Below, piece after piece: positions 1-8,546 of a DNA stretch of 64,000 nt (position 1 is the stretch's first letter; every line of letters begins with the position of its first letter). The notes below the pieces were generated by a model, which did not search any database, was not told the origin of the DNA, and saw nothing but the letters and a program-made list of their open reading frames with translations. The translations under genes and the position numbers were made by a program. Source of the stretch: Micromonospora aurantiaca ATCC 27029 (GTDB taxonomy: Bacteria > Actinomycetota > Actinomycetes > Mycobacteriales > Micromonosporaceae); the NCBI RefSeq assembly GCF_000145235.1, contig NC_014391.1, forward strand, positions 2,108,001-2,172,000, in the 5' to 3' direction.

Positions 1-408
1 ACCGTCGGCATGCTCCTCTCCACTCCGTACTTCCTGCTCGTCCTGGCCGACCAGCGCGACGTCCGGTACGGCGCGATCGCCCTGATCATGGCGCTGACCG
101 TGTTCGTGTCGGTGCCGTTCGGCCTGCTGCTGAGCGCCGTGCTGCCGCGCGAGCTGGAGGGCACGCTGGTGCTGCTCACAGTGGTCGGTCTCCAGATGGT
201 GATGGACCCGGCGGGCAGCGCCACCCGCGCGTTGCCGTTCTGGTTCAGCCGCGAGCTCGCCACGTACGCCGTCGACCACACCGACGGCGGCTACCTCAAC
301 CGCGGCCTGACCCACGGGCTGGCCTTCGCTGTCGCACTCACGCTGCTGGTCGTGGCGGCCGCCGCGGTGCGGCTGCGGCAGCGCCGCCACCTGCGCCTGG
401 CCACCTGA
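1..408 (+). CDS. ABC-2-type transporter permease, C-terminal fragment
   Basis: The reading frame is open from base 1, so the start lies before the window. The visible 135 residues hold about three hydrophobic segments (roughly residues 23-47, 53-68 and 101-119). Between them a charged loop runs into AtYAVDHtdGGYLNRG, and the protein ends in a basic tail, RLRQRRHLRLAT. This fits the last helices of a multi-spanning export permease. The partner ATPase would lie upstream, outside the window. The family call rests on topology only; another polytopic membrane protein is possible. Confidence 0.55.
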   Translation, partial: TVGMLLSTPYFLLVLADQRDVRYGAIALIMALTVFVSVPFGLLLSAVLPRELEGTLVLLTVVGLQMVMDPAGSATRALPFWFSRELATYAVDHTDGGYLNRGLTHGLAFAVALTLLVVAAAAVRLRQRRHLRLAT

Positions 409-448
409 CCGGCGGGGGCGGCGGACCGGACCCGGTCGCCGGGCGTGG

Positions 449-454
449 CAGGAT
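449..454 (+). promoter_or_regulatory. -10-like box for leaderless SARP mRNA
   Basis: CAGGAT stands 6 nt before the GTG start of the SARP gene and no Shine-Dalgarno sequence is present. The spacing matches other leaderless-type starts in this window, though the first bases are CA rather than TA. Confidence 0.35.
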
Positions 455-460
455 CGGCGG

Positions 461-3400
461 GTGCAGATCGGGTTGCTCGGGCCGTTCCAGGTCACCACGG
501 ACGGTGGCGTACCGGCCGACGTGCCGGGCGCGCGGCTGCGCGGGCTGCTGGCCGCCCTCGCGCTCCAGCCCGGCCGCGTGGTCCCGAAGGCGACGCTCGT
601 CGACTGGATCTGGGGCGAGCAGCCGCCCGCCGACGCCGCGAACGCGCTGCAACGGCTGGTCTCCCGGCTGCGCAAGGCGCTGCCGGCGGGCGCCGTCGAC
701 GGGCTGCCCGACGGCTACCGGCTCGCCGTCGAGCCCGACGCCGTCGACGCCGTACGGTTCGAGCGTCTCGTCCGCCGGGCCCGCGACGGCGACGGGCCGC
801 AGCGGGTACGGCTGCTGCGCGAGGCGCTGGGCCTGTGGCGCGGCGACGCGCTGCGCGACATCGGCCTGCCCGACAGTCCGGCGCTCGACGCGGCGGCCAC
901 CCGGCTGGAACGGCTGCGCCTGACCGCGACGGAGGACCGGTACGACGCCGAGATCGGGCTCGGCCGGGAGGCCGACCTGATCCCGGAGCTGACCGACCTG
1001 GTGGCCGCCCATCCCGTGCGCGAGCGGCTCGCCACGGCGCTGATGCGCGCGCTCGTCGCGGCCGGCCGCGACACCGAGGCGCTGCTGGTCTACCAGCGCA
1101 CCGCCGACGCGCTCGCCGACGCGCTGGGCGCCGACCCGTCGCCGGAGCTGTCGGCGCTGCACGTCGCCCTGCTGCGCGGCGAGACGGTACGCCGGGAGGA
1201 CACCCGCCGCACCAACCTGCGCGCCGAGCTGACCAGCTTCGTCGGCCGGGACGCCGACCTCACCGCGGTCGGCACGCTGGTGGCCGAGCACCGGCTCACC
1301 ACGCTCACCGGCCCGGGCGGCTCCGGGAAGACCAGGCTGGCCACGGAGACCGGGCGCCGGATGACGGGCGACCTGCCGGACGGCGTGTGGCTGGTGGAGT
1401 TCGCCGCCGTCAGCGCCGGCGGGGACGTGGTGCAGGCGACGATCTCCGGGCTCGGCCTGCGCGACGCGCTGCTCGGCGACGCGGGCAGCGCGGAACCGGC
1501 CGACCGGCTCGTCGCGGCGATCCGGGACCGGGAGATGCTGCTGATCCTGGACAACTGCGAACACGTCGTCGACCAGGCGGCGGCGCTGGCGCACCGGCTG
1601 CTCGGCGAGTGCCGGCGGCTGCGGATCCTGGCCACGAGCCGGGAACCGCTCGGCATCACCGGGGAGGCGCTGTGGCCGGTCGCGCCGCTGGGCCTGCCGG
1701 ACGGCGACGCCCCGATCGCCGAGGTCGAGTCGTCGCCCGCCGTGCGCCTGCTGCGGGACCGGGCCGCGGCGGTACGCCGGGACCTCGCCTTCGACGCCCG
1801 GGCCGCGACGACGATGGCGCGGATCTGCCGGGCGCTCGACGGCATGCCGCTGGCGATCGAACTGGCCGCGGCGCGGCTGCGCACCATGTCCGTCGACCAG
1901 CTCGCCACCCGGCTCGACGACCGGTTCCGGCTGCTCACCGGCGGCAGCCGGACCGCCCTGCCCCGGCACCGGACGCTGCGCGCGATGGTCGACTGGAGCT
2001 GGGAACTGCTCAGCGACGCCGAACGCGCGGTGCTGCGCCGGCTGTCGGTGTTCTCCGGCGGGGCGAGCCTGGACGCGGCCGAGCGGGTCTGCGCCGGCGG
2101 CGCCGTCGAGCCGGGCGACGTGCTCGACCTGCTCACCGCGCTGACCGACAAGTCGCTGCTGGTCGCCGCCGGTGACGTCGCGCCGCACTACCGCATGCTC
2201 GGCACGATCAAGGAGTACGCCGCGCAGCGGCTCGCCGAGGCGGGGGAGGCGGACCTCGCCCGTCGCGCGCACCTGGCGTACTTCACCGAGCTGGCCGAGA
2301 CCGCCGAGCCGCGGCTGCGCCGCGCCGACCAGCTCACCTGGCTCGCCCGGCTGGAAGCCGAGCACGACAACATCACCGCAGCCGTGCGGGGGGCGCTCGC
2401 CGCGGGTGAGGGGCGCGAGGCGATGCGGCTCGCGGCCGGCGCCGGCTGGTACTGGTGGCTCGGCGGCCACCGGACCGAGGGCATGGAACTGATCATCGCG
2501 GCCACCGAGGCGCCCGGCGACGTGCCCGACGACATCCGAGCCGTGGTGTACGGACTCGTGGTGCTGTTCCTCAGCTCCGGGCCGGGCGACGCGCAGCACG
2601 CGGCCGAGTGGATCCACAAGGCGTACCGGTTGAGCGGCGAAGGCCACGGTGGTCACCCGGAGCTGGCCCTGGTCGTGCCGATGGAGCGCATGCTGCGGGA
2701 GCCGGACGCGCTGCTGCCCGCCTGGGAGTCGCTGCTCGACCACGAGGACCCGTGGGTACGCGCGCTGGCCCGGCTGCACCTGGGCAAGCTGCGGGTCATC
2801 CTCGGCGTCGAGGCGGCGCAGGCGGAGGCGTGCCTGCGGCAGGCGCTCGCCGAGTTCCGGGCGGTCGGTGAACGCTTCGGGATCTCGTTCGCACTCAGCG
2901 AGCTGGCCGAGCTGATCGCCGTACGCGGTGACGTCGCCGCCGCCTGCGACTACTACGAGCAGGCGGTCACGGCGGTCACCGAGGTCGGCGCCGTCGAGGA
3001 CGTGATCCGGATGCGGGCGCGGCTGGCCTGGCTGTACCGGCTGGGCGGCGACGAGACGGCGAGCGCCGCCGCGCTGGCCGAGGCGCACCGGCTCGCCGCG
3101 GGGGTCGCCTGGCCGGGCGCGCTGGCCGAGCTGGCGCTGGTCCGGGCGTACCTGGCCCGCCACGACGGTGACGCGGACGAGGCGTACGCGCAGCTGCGGT
3201 CGGTGTCGGCGCTGCTCGGCGACGAGGCGGACCTGGCGAGTGTCCGGGCGGGCACCCAGGATCTGCTGGGTTACCTGGCCGAGGACGTCGAGCAGGCTCG
3301 TACCCATCGGGCGGCGGCGTGCCGGGCGGCGCGCGAGGGTGGCTACGCGCCGCTGACCGCGCAGGTGCTCGTCGGTGTCGCGGACCTGGCGGTGCGGCTG

Positions 3401-3598
3401 GACCGGCCGGACCACGCGGCGCGGCTGCTCGGCGCCGCCACCGCGGTACGCGGGCTGCCCGACCGCGCCCACCCCGACGTGCCGCGGATCGAGGCGGCGG
3501 CGCGCGACCGCCTCGGCGACGCGGAGTTCGCCGAGGCGGTCGCACAGGGCCGGGAGACCGGCTGGGAGCGGCTGGTCGAGATCACGCTCGCTTCGTGA
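461..3598 (+). CDS. SARP-family transcriptional regulator (wHTH-BTAD-NTPase-TPR)
   Basis: Large AfsR/SARP-type activator of 1,045 residues. Residues about 1-92 form the OmpR-like winged helix (begins MQIGLLGPF) and about 95-240 the bacterial transcriptional activation domain. An NB-ARC-like ATPase follows, with Walker A GPGGSGKT at 284-291, Walker B LLILDNCEHV at 360-369 and the sensor-like LATSREPLG. The last ~440 residues are alpha-helical and TPR-like. The GTG start gives the expected N-terminus of the DNA-binding domain. It ends 17 bp inside the convergent ABC permease gene. Tandem repeats of SARP type precede that exporter, so it is the most likely local target (inference). Confidence 0.93.
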   Translation: MQIGLLGPFQVTTDGGVPADVPGARLRGLLAALALQPGRVVPKATLVDWIWGEQPPADAANALQRLVSRLRKALPAGAVDGLPDGYRLAVEPDAVDAVRFERLVRRARDGDGPQRVRLLREALGLWRGDALRDIGLPDSPALDAAATRLERLRLTATEDRYDAEIGLGREADLIPELTDLVAAHPVRERLATALMRALVAAGRDTEALLVYQRTADALADALGADPSPELSALHVALLRGETVRREDTRRTNLRAELTSFVGRDADLTAVGTLVAEHRLTTLTGPGGSGKTRLATETGRRMTGDLPDGVWLVEFAAVSAGGDVVQATISGLGLRDALLGDAGSAEPADRLVAAIRDREMLLILDNCEHVVDQAAALAHRLLGECRRLRILATSREPLGITGEALWPVAPLGLPDGDAPIAEVESSPAVRLLRDRAAAVRRDLAFDARAATTMARICRALDGMPLAIELAAARLRTMSVDQLATRLDDRFRLLTGGSRTALPRHRTLRAMVDWSWELLSDAERAVLRRLSVFSGGASLDAAERVCAGGAVEPGDVLDLLTALTDKSLLVAAGDVAPHYRMLGTIKEYAAQRLAEAGEADLARRAHLAYFTELAETAEPRLRRADQLTWLARLEAEHDNITAAVRGALAAGEGREAMRLAAGAGWYWWLGGHRTEGMELIIAATEAPGDVPDDIRAVVYGLVVLFLSSGPGDAQHAAEWIHKAYRLSGEGHGGHPELALVVPMERMLREPDALLPAWESLLDHEDPWVRALARLHLGKLRVILGVEAAQAEACLRQALAEFRAVGERFGISFALSELAELIAVRGDVAAACDYYEQAVTAVTEVGAVEDVIRMRARLAWLYRLGGDETASAAALAEAHRLAAGVAWPGALAELALVRAYLARHDGDADEAYAQLRSVSALLGDEADLASVRAGTQDLLGYLAEDVEQARTHRAAACRAAREGGYAPLTAQVLVGVADLAVRLDRPDHAARLLGAATAVRGLPDRAHPDVPRIEAAARDRLGDAEFAEAVAQGRETGWERLVEITLAS

Positions 3599-4328
3599 AC
3601 GTGGACCGCGCCCACAGGTAGCCGACCACCGCGATGCCGGCGCACCAGACGACCGCGGGGATCACGTCGCCGGCCGACGGCGCGCCGTCGAGCAGGCCGC
3701 GCAGGGTCTCGATGATCGGCGTGAACGGCTGGTACTCGGCGAACTGCCGCAGTCCCGGCCCCATCTTGTCGGCGGGCACGATCGCGCTGCTGAAGAACGG
3801 CAGCAGGACCAGCGGCACGGAGGCCATGCCCGCCGACTCCGGCGACTTCGCGAACAGGCCCAGCGCGACTGTGAACCAGCTGACGGCGACGCTGAGCAGC
3901 ACCACCACGCCGGCCACGCCGAGCCAGTGCAGGGGATCGGCGGCCGGGCGGAAGCCGAGCAGGAACGCCACCCCGACCAGGGCCGCGACCGCGAGGACGT
4001 TCGTCAGCACGGTGGCGACGACGTGGCCGGTCAGCACCGCGCCCCGGGAGACGTGCATGACCTTGAAACGGTTGATGATGCCCTTGGTCATGTCGGAGTT
4101 CACCGACGTCGCGGTGCCGCCGAGGCCGTAGCAGACCGCCAGCAGCATCAGGCCCGGCGTCGCGTAGTCGACGTAGTCGACGCCGACGGAGAACGCGTCG
4201 CCGAGCATGTATACGAACATCAGCATGACGATGATCGGCATCAGCACCGCGTTGAACACCGAGGTCGGGTTGCGGCGCAGGTGCGTCAGGTTGCGGCGCA
4301 GCATGACGACCGAGTGGTTTCTGCTCAT
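3582..4328 (-). CDS. ABC-2-type exporter permease (DrrB-like)
   Basis: A 248-residue membrane protein with about six hydrophobic segments: one near residues 27-47, one near 58-75, and four between about 100 and 240. It has the SSAIVPADKM stretch and the late EYQPFTPIIETLRGLL segment usual for daunorubicin-resistance-type permeases. The ATG overlaps the TGA of the ATPase gene (ATGA), so the two are translationally coupled and should form one exporter at the cytoplasmic membrane. Substrate is unknown; family members export antibiotics or lipids. Confidence 0.9.
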   Translation of the reverse strand: MSRNHSVVMLRRNLTHLRRNPTSVFNAVLMPIIVMLMFVYMLGDAFSVGVDYVDYATPGLMLLAVCYGLGGTATSVNSDMTKGIINRFKVMHVSRGAVLTGHVVATVLTNVLAVAALVGVAFLLGFRPAADPLHWLGVAGVVVLLSVAVSWFTVALGLFAKSPESAGMASVPLVLLPFFSSAIVPADKMGPGLRQFAEYQPFTPIIETLRGLLDGAPSAGDVIPAVVWCAGIAVVGYLWARSTFTKRA

Positions 4329-5266
4329 CTGGCGGCCACCTCCGGGGTACGGCCCGTCAGGGCCAGGAAGACGTCGTCGAGGTCGGGGGTCTGCACGGAC
4401 AGGTCGTCGGCGTTGATCGCGTGCGCGTCGAGCCGGTCGAGCAGGGCGCGCAGCGCCGCGGTTCCGCCGTCGGCGGGCACCCGCAGCGCCAGCGCCTCCT
4501 CGTCGCGTACCGCCTCGGGCAGCACCAGCGCCGCCGCGTCGAGTTCGGCGACGGTGCCGAACCGCAACCGCACGTGCGTGCCGGGGATCCGGCGCTTCAG
4601 CTCCTCCGGCGTGCCCTGGGCGACCAGCCGGCCCTGGTCGAGCACCGCGATCCGGTCGGCGAGACGGTCGGCCTCGTCGAGGTACTGGGTGGTGAGGAAG
4701 ACCGTCACGCCGCCTGCGACCAGATCCCTGATGATCGACCACATGGTGCGGCGGCTGCGCGGGTCCAGCCCGGTCGTCGGCTCGTCCAGGAAGATGATCC
4801 GCGGCTCGCCGACCAGCGTCATCGCCAGGTCCAGCTTGCGGCGCATGCCCCCGGAGTACGTCGACACCGGCTTGTCGGCGGCCTCGACCAGGTCGAACCG
4901 TTCCAGCAACTCCGCGACGACCCGCTTGCCGGGCACGCGGTTGCGCGGGCCGAGGTCGACCATCAGTTGCAGGTTCTCCCGCCCGGTCAGCAGTTCGTCC
5001 ACCGCCGCGAACTGCCCGGTCACGCCGATCGCCGCGCGGACCGCCTTGGCCTCGGTGACGACGTCGTGCCCGGCCACCCGCACCGACCCGGCGTCGGCGC
5101 GGATCAGGGTGGTCAGGATGTTGATCGCTGTCGTCTTGCCGGCTCCGTTCGGGCCGAGCAGGGAGAAGATCGTCCCGGCGGGGACGTCCAGATCGATGCC
5201 GTCGAGCACCACCTTGTCCTTGTACGCCTTGCGCAGCCCGGAGACCGTTATCGCTGAACTCGTCAT
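4325..5266 (-). CDS. ABC transporter ATPase (DrrA-like)
   Basis: A 313-residue nucleotide-binding subunit: Walker A GPNGAGKT at 38-45, signature YSGGM at 137-141, Walker B IIFLDEP at 157-163, and a DrrA-type C-terminal extension ending in DDVFLALTGRTPEVAAR. It powers the downstream permease, to which it is coupled by an ATGA overlap. The ATG at 5266 gives the normal N-terminus MTSSAITVSGLRKAY; open frame upstream of it is not conserved-looking. Three TGTCAG repeats lie 33-64 bp before the start codon and may be the control site. Confidence 0.95.
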   Translation of the reverse strand: MTSSAITVSGLRKAYKDKVVLDGIDLDVPAGTIFSLLGPNGAGKTTAINILTTLIRADAGSVRVAGHDVVTEAKAVRAAIGVTGQFAAVDELLTGRENLQLMVDLGPRNRVPGKRVVAELLERFDLVEAADKPVSTYSGGMRRKLDLAMTLVGEPRIIFLDEPTTGLDPRSRRTMWSIIRDLVAGGVTVFLTTQYLDEADRLADRIAVLDQGRLVAQGTPEELKRRIPGTHVRLRFGTVAELDAAALVLPEAVRDEEALALRVPADGGTAALRALLDRLDAHAINADDLSVQTPDLDDVFLALTGRTPEVAAR

Positions 5267-5298
5267 GCGACCACCATGGGCGGCCGTACCGCCACCGC

Positions 5299-5330
5299 CC
5301 TGACACGGCGCTGACACGGCCGCTGACAGC
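5299..5330 (-). promoter_or_regulatory. Triple TGTCAG direct repeat, candidate SARP operator
   Basis: On the + strand CTGACACGG occurs at 5300-5308 and 5311-5319 and CTGACAGC at 5323-5330, giving spacings of 11 and 12 bp. Read on the strand of the exporter genes this is three TGTCAG-type heptamers about one helical turn apart. That is the arrangement bound by SARPs such as DnrI and ActII-ORF4. It lies between the exporter ATPase and the divergent DUF4240 gene. Binding is inferred, not shown. Confidence 0.5.
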
Positions 5331-5347
5331 TTGTCGGTGGGCCGGCG

Positions 5348-5353
5348 TACGGT
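5348..5353 (+). promoter_or_regulatory. -10 box TACGGT, leaderless start
   Basis: TACGGT lies 6 nt before the GTG start of the DUF4240 gene, with no Shine-Dalgarno sequence. It matches the leaderless pattern seen repeatedly in this window. Confidence 0.45.
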
Positions 5354-5359
5354 CCCGCC

Positions 5360-5929
5360 GTGGATCGGGAGACGTTCTGGGACATCGTGGAGCGGGCGCG
5401 TGGCGCTGCGGGCCGCGAGACGGTCACCGCCGAGGGGGCCGACGCGGTGGCCCGGCACCTCGTCGCGGAGCTGTCGGTGCTGAGCCCGGCAGCGATCGTG
5501 GGCTTCCAGCAGGCGTACGACGACGTGAATCTGGAGGCGTGGCGCTGGGACCTGTGGGCGGCCGCCTACCTGATGCGCGGCGGCTGCTCGGACGACGGAT
5601 TCGACTACTTCCGCGGCTGGCTGGTCGCGCAGGGGCGGGCGGTCTGGGAGCGGGCCGTCGCCGATCCCGACTCACTCGCCGAGGCCGGCGTCGACCCGGA
5701 AGACGACGCGGTCGAGTGCGAGGCGGTGCTGAGCGCGGCGGGCGACGCCTACGCCGAGGCGACCGGCGCCGGCACCGACGCGTTCTGGGAGGCGCTGGAC
5801 GCCGCCAACCGGGCTGCAGACGACCGGGCGCCGGCCGACCCGGCCGGTGAGGACTTCGACTTCGACGACGACGAGCAGATGCACGCCCGGCTGCCGCGCC
5901 TGACCGCGATCTACCGGCCGCTGGAATGA
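5360..5929 (+). CDS. DUF4240 domain-containing protein
   Basis: A 189-residue cytoplasmic protein. The N-terminal MDRETFWDIVERAR, followed by WDLWAAAYLMRGGCSDDGFDYFRGWLV in two pieces (WDLWAAAYLMRGG and DDGFDYFRGWLV), is the signature of the DUF4240 family. The tail is strongly acidic (FDFDDDEQ). Function of the family is unknown; it is often found near toxin-immunity or SUKH-like genes, but none is adjacent here. Its stop overlaps a possible ATG of the next gene (ATGA at 5926-5929), though the better start of that gene lies further on. Confidence 0.8.
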   Translation: MDRETFWDIVERARGAAGRETVTAEGADAVARHLVAELSVLSPAAIVGFQQAYDDVNLEAWRWDLWAAAYLMRGGCSDDGFDYFRGWLVAQGRAVWERAVADPDSLAEAGVDPEDDAVECEAVLSAAGDAYAEATGAGTDAFWEALDAANRAADDRAPADPAGEDFDFDDDEQMHARLPRLTAIYRPLE

Positions 5930-5997
5930 GCCGGCGCGACCCTCCTCCGGCCCGATCCGGGTTAACCGCTGGTCCGCCGCGGGCCGGGTGGGCGAGC

Positions 5998-7086
5998 ATG
6001 GTCGGCATGGCCGGGTCGACGGGTGCGAGGCTGCCGCTGCAGGGTGGGCTGCCACCCGGCGAGGCGCTGACCGGCGCGGTGCTGGAGATCGCCTGCGACG
6101 AGTCCGGTTTCTCCGGGACCAACCTGCTCGATCCGGCCACCCCGGTGATCGTCCACGCCAGCGTCGACCTGAGCCGTGACGAGGCCGCTGCGTTGATCCG
6201 TACGCTGCGGTCCGGGTTCCGGTTCTCGCCCGACGAGGTCAAGTCCCGGCAGTTCCTGCGCCGCCGCGAGGCCGCCGAGGCGGCGGAGTGGTTCCTGTCC
6301 GCGCTGCGCGGCCGGGCGCACGTGCACCTGGTCGACAAGGAGTTCTTCCTCGCCACCCGGGTCGTCGACCTGCTGCTGGCCGAGCCGTCGTACGCGGCGG
6401 GCACCCGCCTCGCCGGTGACCGGCGTCAGGCCGCGGCGGCGCTGCACTGGGCCGGGCGGGCGGCCGGACCCGGCTGGGCGGTCTTCCTCGCCGCCGTCGT
6501 CGAGATGCTGCGCACCAAGCGGCGGGATCGGGCGGACGACCGGAGCGTGCAACGGTTCTTCGCCGCGCGGGACGCGTTACGGCGTCACGTCGGCGACGAG
6601 GCGGCCGGCGCGGTCCTCGACGCGCTCGATCCGGTCCGGGTGGCTGAGGTGCAGGCCAGGTTGTATGCGGGCGACCGGACGATCCCGCCACCGCTGGAGC
6701 CGCTGCTGCCGGCGCTGGCCGAGACCGTCCTGCACTGGAGCGGCGGCCGGCGGCGGGTGCTGGTGATCCACGACGAGCAGAGCGCGCTCACCCAGGACCG
6801 GCTGCGCCGCCTCCAGGCGGCACTGGCCGCGGTCGACCCGGCCGGTCCGTCACCGCTGGCCGGGCTGGTGATGACCGATTCGCGCGACGACCCGCGCGTC
6901 CAGGCCGCCGACCTGCTCGCCGGGGCGGCCCGCCGGATGCCCGGCATCCCCGGCGACGGACCGCTGCGCCCGCTGCTGGCCCCGCCCTCCGGGGACGCCC
7001 CGGGCACCGCCGCTGGAGCGCACGATCCGGGCGCCGCCGCAACGCACGATCCGAGCGCCGTGACGGCGGAACAGGAGGCGACGTGA
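5998..7086 (+). CDS. DUF3800-like (RNase H-fold) protein
   Basis: About 362 residues. An early IACDESGFSG, a central HDEQSALT and a late SRDDPRVQAADLLAGAARR match the acidic DESG...QAADLLAG pattern of DUF3800 proteins, which have an RNase H-like fold and no firmly established role. An ATG at 5926 would overlap the previous stop, but the residues it adds look non-coding. ATG 6007, preceded by GAGCAT 7 nt upstream, is an equally good start. The gene contains a TTA leucine codon at 6577-6579, rare at this GC content. Its stop overlaps the next start (GTGA). Confidence 0.7.
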   Translation: MVGMAGSTGARLPLQGGLPPGEALTGAVLEIACDESGFSGTNLLDPATPVIVHASVDLSRDEAAALIRTLRSGFRFSPDEVKSRQFLRRREAAEAAEWFLSALRGRAHVHLVDKEFFLATRVVDLLLAEPSYAAGTRLAGDRRQAAAALHWAGRAAGPGWAVFLAAVVEMLRTKRRDRADDRSVQRFFAARDALRRHVGDEAAGAVLDALDPVRVAEVQARLYAGDRTIPPPLEPLLPALAETVLHWSGGRRRVLVIHDEQSALTQDRLRRLQAALAAVDPAGPSPLAGLVMTDSRDDPRVQAADLLAGAARRMPGIPGDGPLRPLLAPPSGDAPGTAAGAHDPGAAATHDPSAVTAEQEAT

Positions 7087-8072
7087 TTCTCGACGACGTG
7101 ACGCCGACCGGCGGGGTGCACTGCGAGACCACCACGCTCGGCGTGCTGACCCGGCACGCGGGCCTGGACCTGTCCGAGCCGATGCTGTTCGGTCTCGGCG
7201 AGGGGCTCGGCTTCGTCTACTGGGACGCCAAGGGCATGGACGTGCCGTTCCTCGGCGGGCGCACCAAGCCGCTGTGCGTGACCCGCGCCGCCGCCGGCCG
7301 CCTCGGGTTGGACCTGCGCGTCCGGGAGACGACGTCGGCGGCCAGGGCGTGGCGGAACGTCACCGAGGCGCTGGACGCCGGGCACCCGGTCGGCCTGCAA
7401 CTGGACTCGTACCACCTGGACTACTTCACCACCCGGGTCCACTTCGGCGGGCACACAGTCGCCGTGTACGGCTACGACGACTCACACGCCCACCTGGTCG
7501 ACACCGCCCAGCAGGGCGGCGCGGTGACCACCACGCTGGACAGCCTGGCCCGGGCCCGCGCCGCGCGTGGGCCGATGACCGCGCGCCACCTGTCGTACAC
7601 GCTCACCGCGCCTGGCGGCCCGCCGGACCTGGACGCCGCCGTCCGCGCGGCGGTACGCGCCAACGCCGGGGCGTTCCTCGACCCGCCGATCGCCAACCTC
7701 GGCCACCGGGGGATCGCCACCGCCGCCGCCCGGGTGACCCGCTGGCTGGACCGCGCCGCCGATCCGGCACGCGACCTTCCGCTCGCCGCGACGCTGATGG
7801 AACGCGGCGGCACCGGCGGCGCGCTGTTCCGCACCATGTACCGGGACTTCCTCGCCGAGGCCGCCACCGTCACCGGTGACGCCCACCTGCGCCGGGCACA
7901 ACTGATGTACGCCGACATCGCGCCGCTGTGGACCGCCGTCGCCGACCACATCGCCACCGCCGGGCGGACCGGGGACGCCACCCACCTGACCCGCGCGTCT
8001 GCGGTCCTCGCCGACCTGGCCGTCCGCGAACGCGAGGCGATGACGGTGCTGGCCGCCGTCGACGCCGGGTAG
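7083..8072 (+). CDS. BtrH N-terminal / DUF4872 domain protein
   Basis: A 329-residue protein resembling the butirosin acyltransferase BtrH family. The N-terminal papain-like part has a candidate nucleophile Cys14 in GGVHCETTTLG, His124 in HFGGHTVAVYG and Asp140 in HLVDTA. The C-terminal ~170 helical residues correspond to DUF4872. BtrH transfers an acylated chain from a carrier protein to an aminoglycoside, but no carrier protein or aminoglycoside genes are nearby, so substrate is unknown. The GTG start overlaps the DUF3800 stop (GTGA), suggesting one operon. Confidence 0.8.
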   Translation: MILDDVTPTGGVHCETTTLGVLTRHAGLDLSEPMLFGLGEGLGFVYWDAKGMDVPFLGGRTKPLCVTRAAAGRLGLDLRVRETTSAARAWRNVTEALDAGHPVGLQLDSYHLDYFTTRVHFGGHTVAVYGYDDSHAHLVDTAQQGGAVTTTLDSLARARAARGPMTARHLSYTLTAPGGPPDLDAAVRAAVRANAGAFLDPPIANLGHRGIATAAARVTRWLDRAADPARDLPLAATLMERGGTGGALFRTMYRDFLAEAATVTGDAHLRRAQLMYADIAPLWTAVADHIATAGRTGDATHLTRASAVLADLAVREREAMTVLAAVDAG

Positions 8073-8075
8073 GCG

Positions 8076-8516
8076 TCAGCCGAGCTGCTCGGCCAGCGCC
8101 ACGATGACGCCCGCCGGGCCGCGCAGGTAGCAGAGCCGGTAGACCTCCCCGTACTCCGCCACCTCACCGATCAGCTCACCGCCGTGGGCCCGCAGCCGGG
8201 CCACCGTGTCGTCGACGTCGTCCACGGCGAACATGACCGACCGCAGGCCCAGCGTGTTCGGCGGCGCGTCCGGCGGTTCGGCGGCGACGAGTGCCGGCGC
8301 CCGGAACCGCGTCAGTTCGAGCTTGCCGTGGCCGTCCGGCGTCCGCATCATCGCGATGTCGACCCGCACGCCGTCGATGCCGTTGACCCGGTCCACCCAC
8401 TGCCCCTCGACCGGCATCTCGCCCTCCACCTCCATCCCGAGTTCGGTGAAGAAGGCGATCGCGGCCGGCAGGTCGTCCACCACGACGCTGACGTGATCCA
8501 TCCGCTGAAGCGTCAC
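8076..8516 (-). CDS. VOC family (glyoxalase-like) protein
   Basis: A 146-residue single-module vicinal-oxygen-chelate protein. It opens MTLQRMDHVSVVVDDLPAAIAF and has a second half with SVMFAVDDVDDTVARLRAHG and YLRGPAGVIVALAEQ. Such proteins are metal-dependent lyases, dioxygenases or drug-binding proteins; His8 and the late Glu are candidate metal ligands. It converges with the BtrH-like gene with only 3 bp between stops. The GTG start is preceded by TATGCT 6 nt upstream, so the message is probably leaderless. Substrate cannot be told. Confidence 0.85.
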   Translation of the reverse strand: MTLQRMDHVSVVVDDLPAAIAFFTELGMEVEGEMPVEGQWVDRVNGIDGVRVDIAMMRTPDGHGKLELTRFRAPALVAAEPPDAPPNTLGLRSVMFAVDDVDDTVARLRAHGGELIGEVAEYGEVYRLCYLRGPAGVIVALAEQLG

Positions 8517-8522
8517 GCCCCG

Positions 8523-8528
8523 AGCATA
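8523..8528 (-). promoter_or_regulatory. -10 box TATGCT, leaderless start
   Basis: On the minus strand TATGCT ends 6 nt before the GTG of the VOC gene, and there is no Shine-Dalgarno sequence. Confidence 0.45.
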
Positions 8529-8546
8529 GGACGACGCCCGGCGTGG

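Noticed and set aside
338..3472. A 1,044-codon open frame antisense to the SARP gene
   Set aside because: It mirrors the third-position GC bias of the real gene; its translation is Arg/Pro/Gln-rich without domains. Similar long antisense frames oppose the HEAT (8184-10874), protease (34950-38417) and propeller (40483-43143) genes.
5926..5997. Upstream extension of the DUF3800 gene to an ATG overlapping the previous stop
   Set aside because: The extra residues are Pro/Arg/Gly-rich and look non-coding; later starts are better placed.
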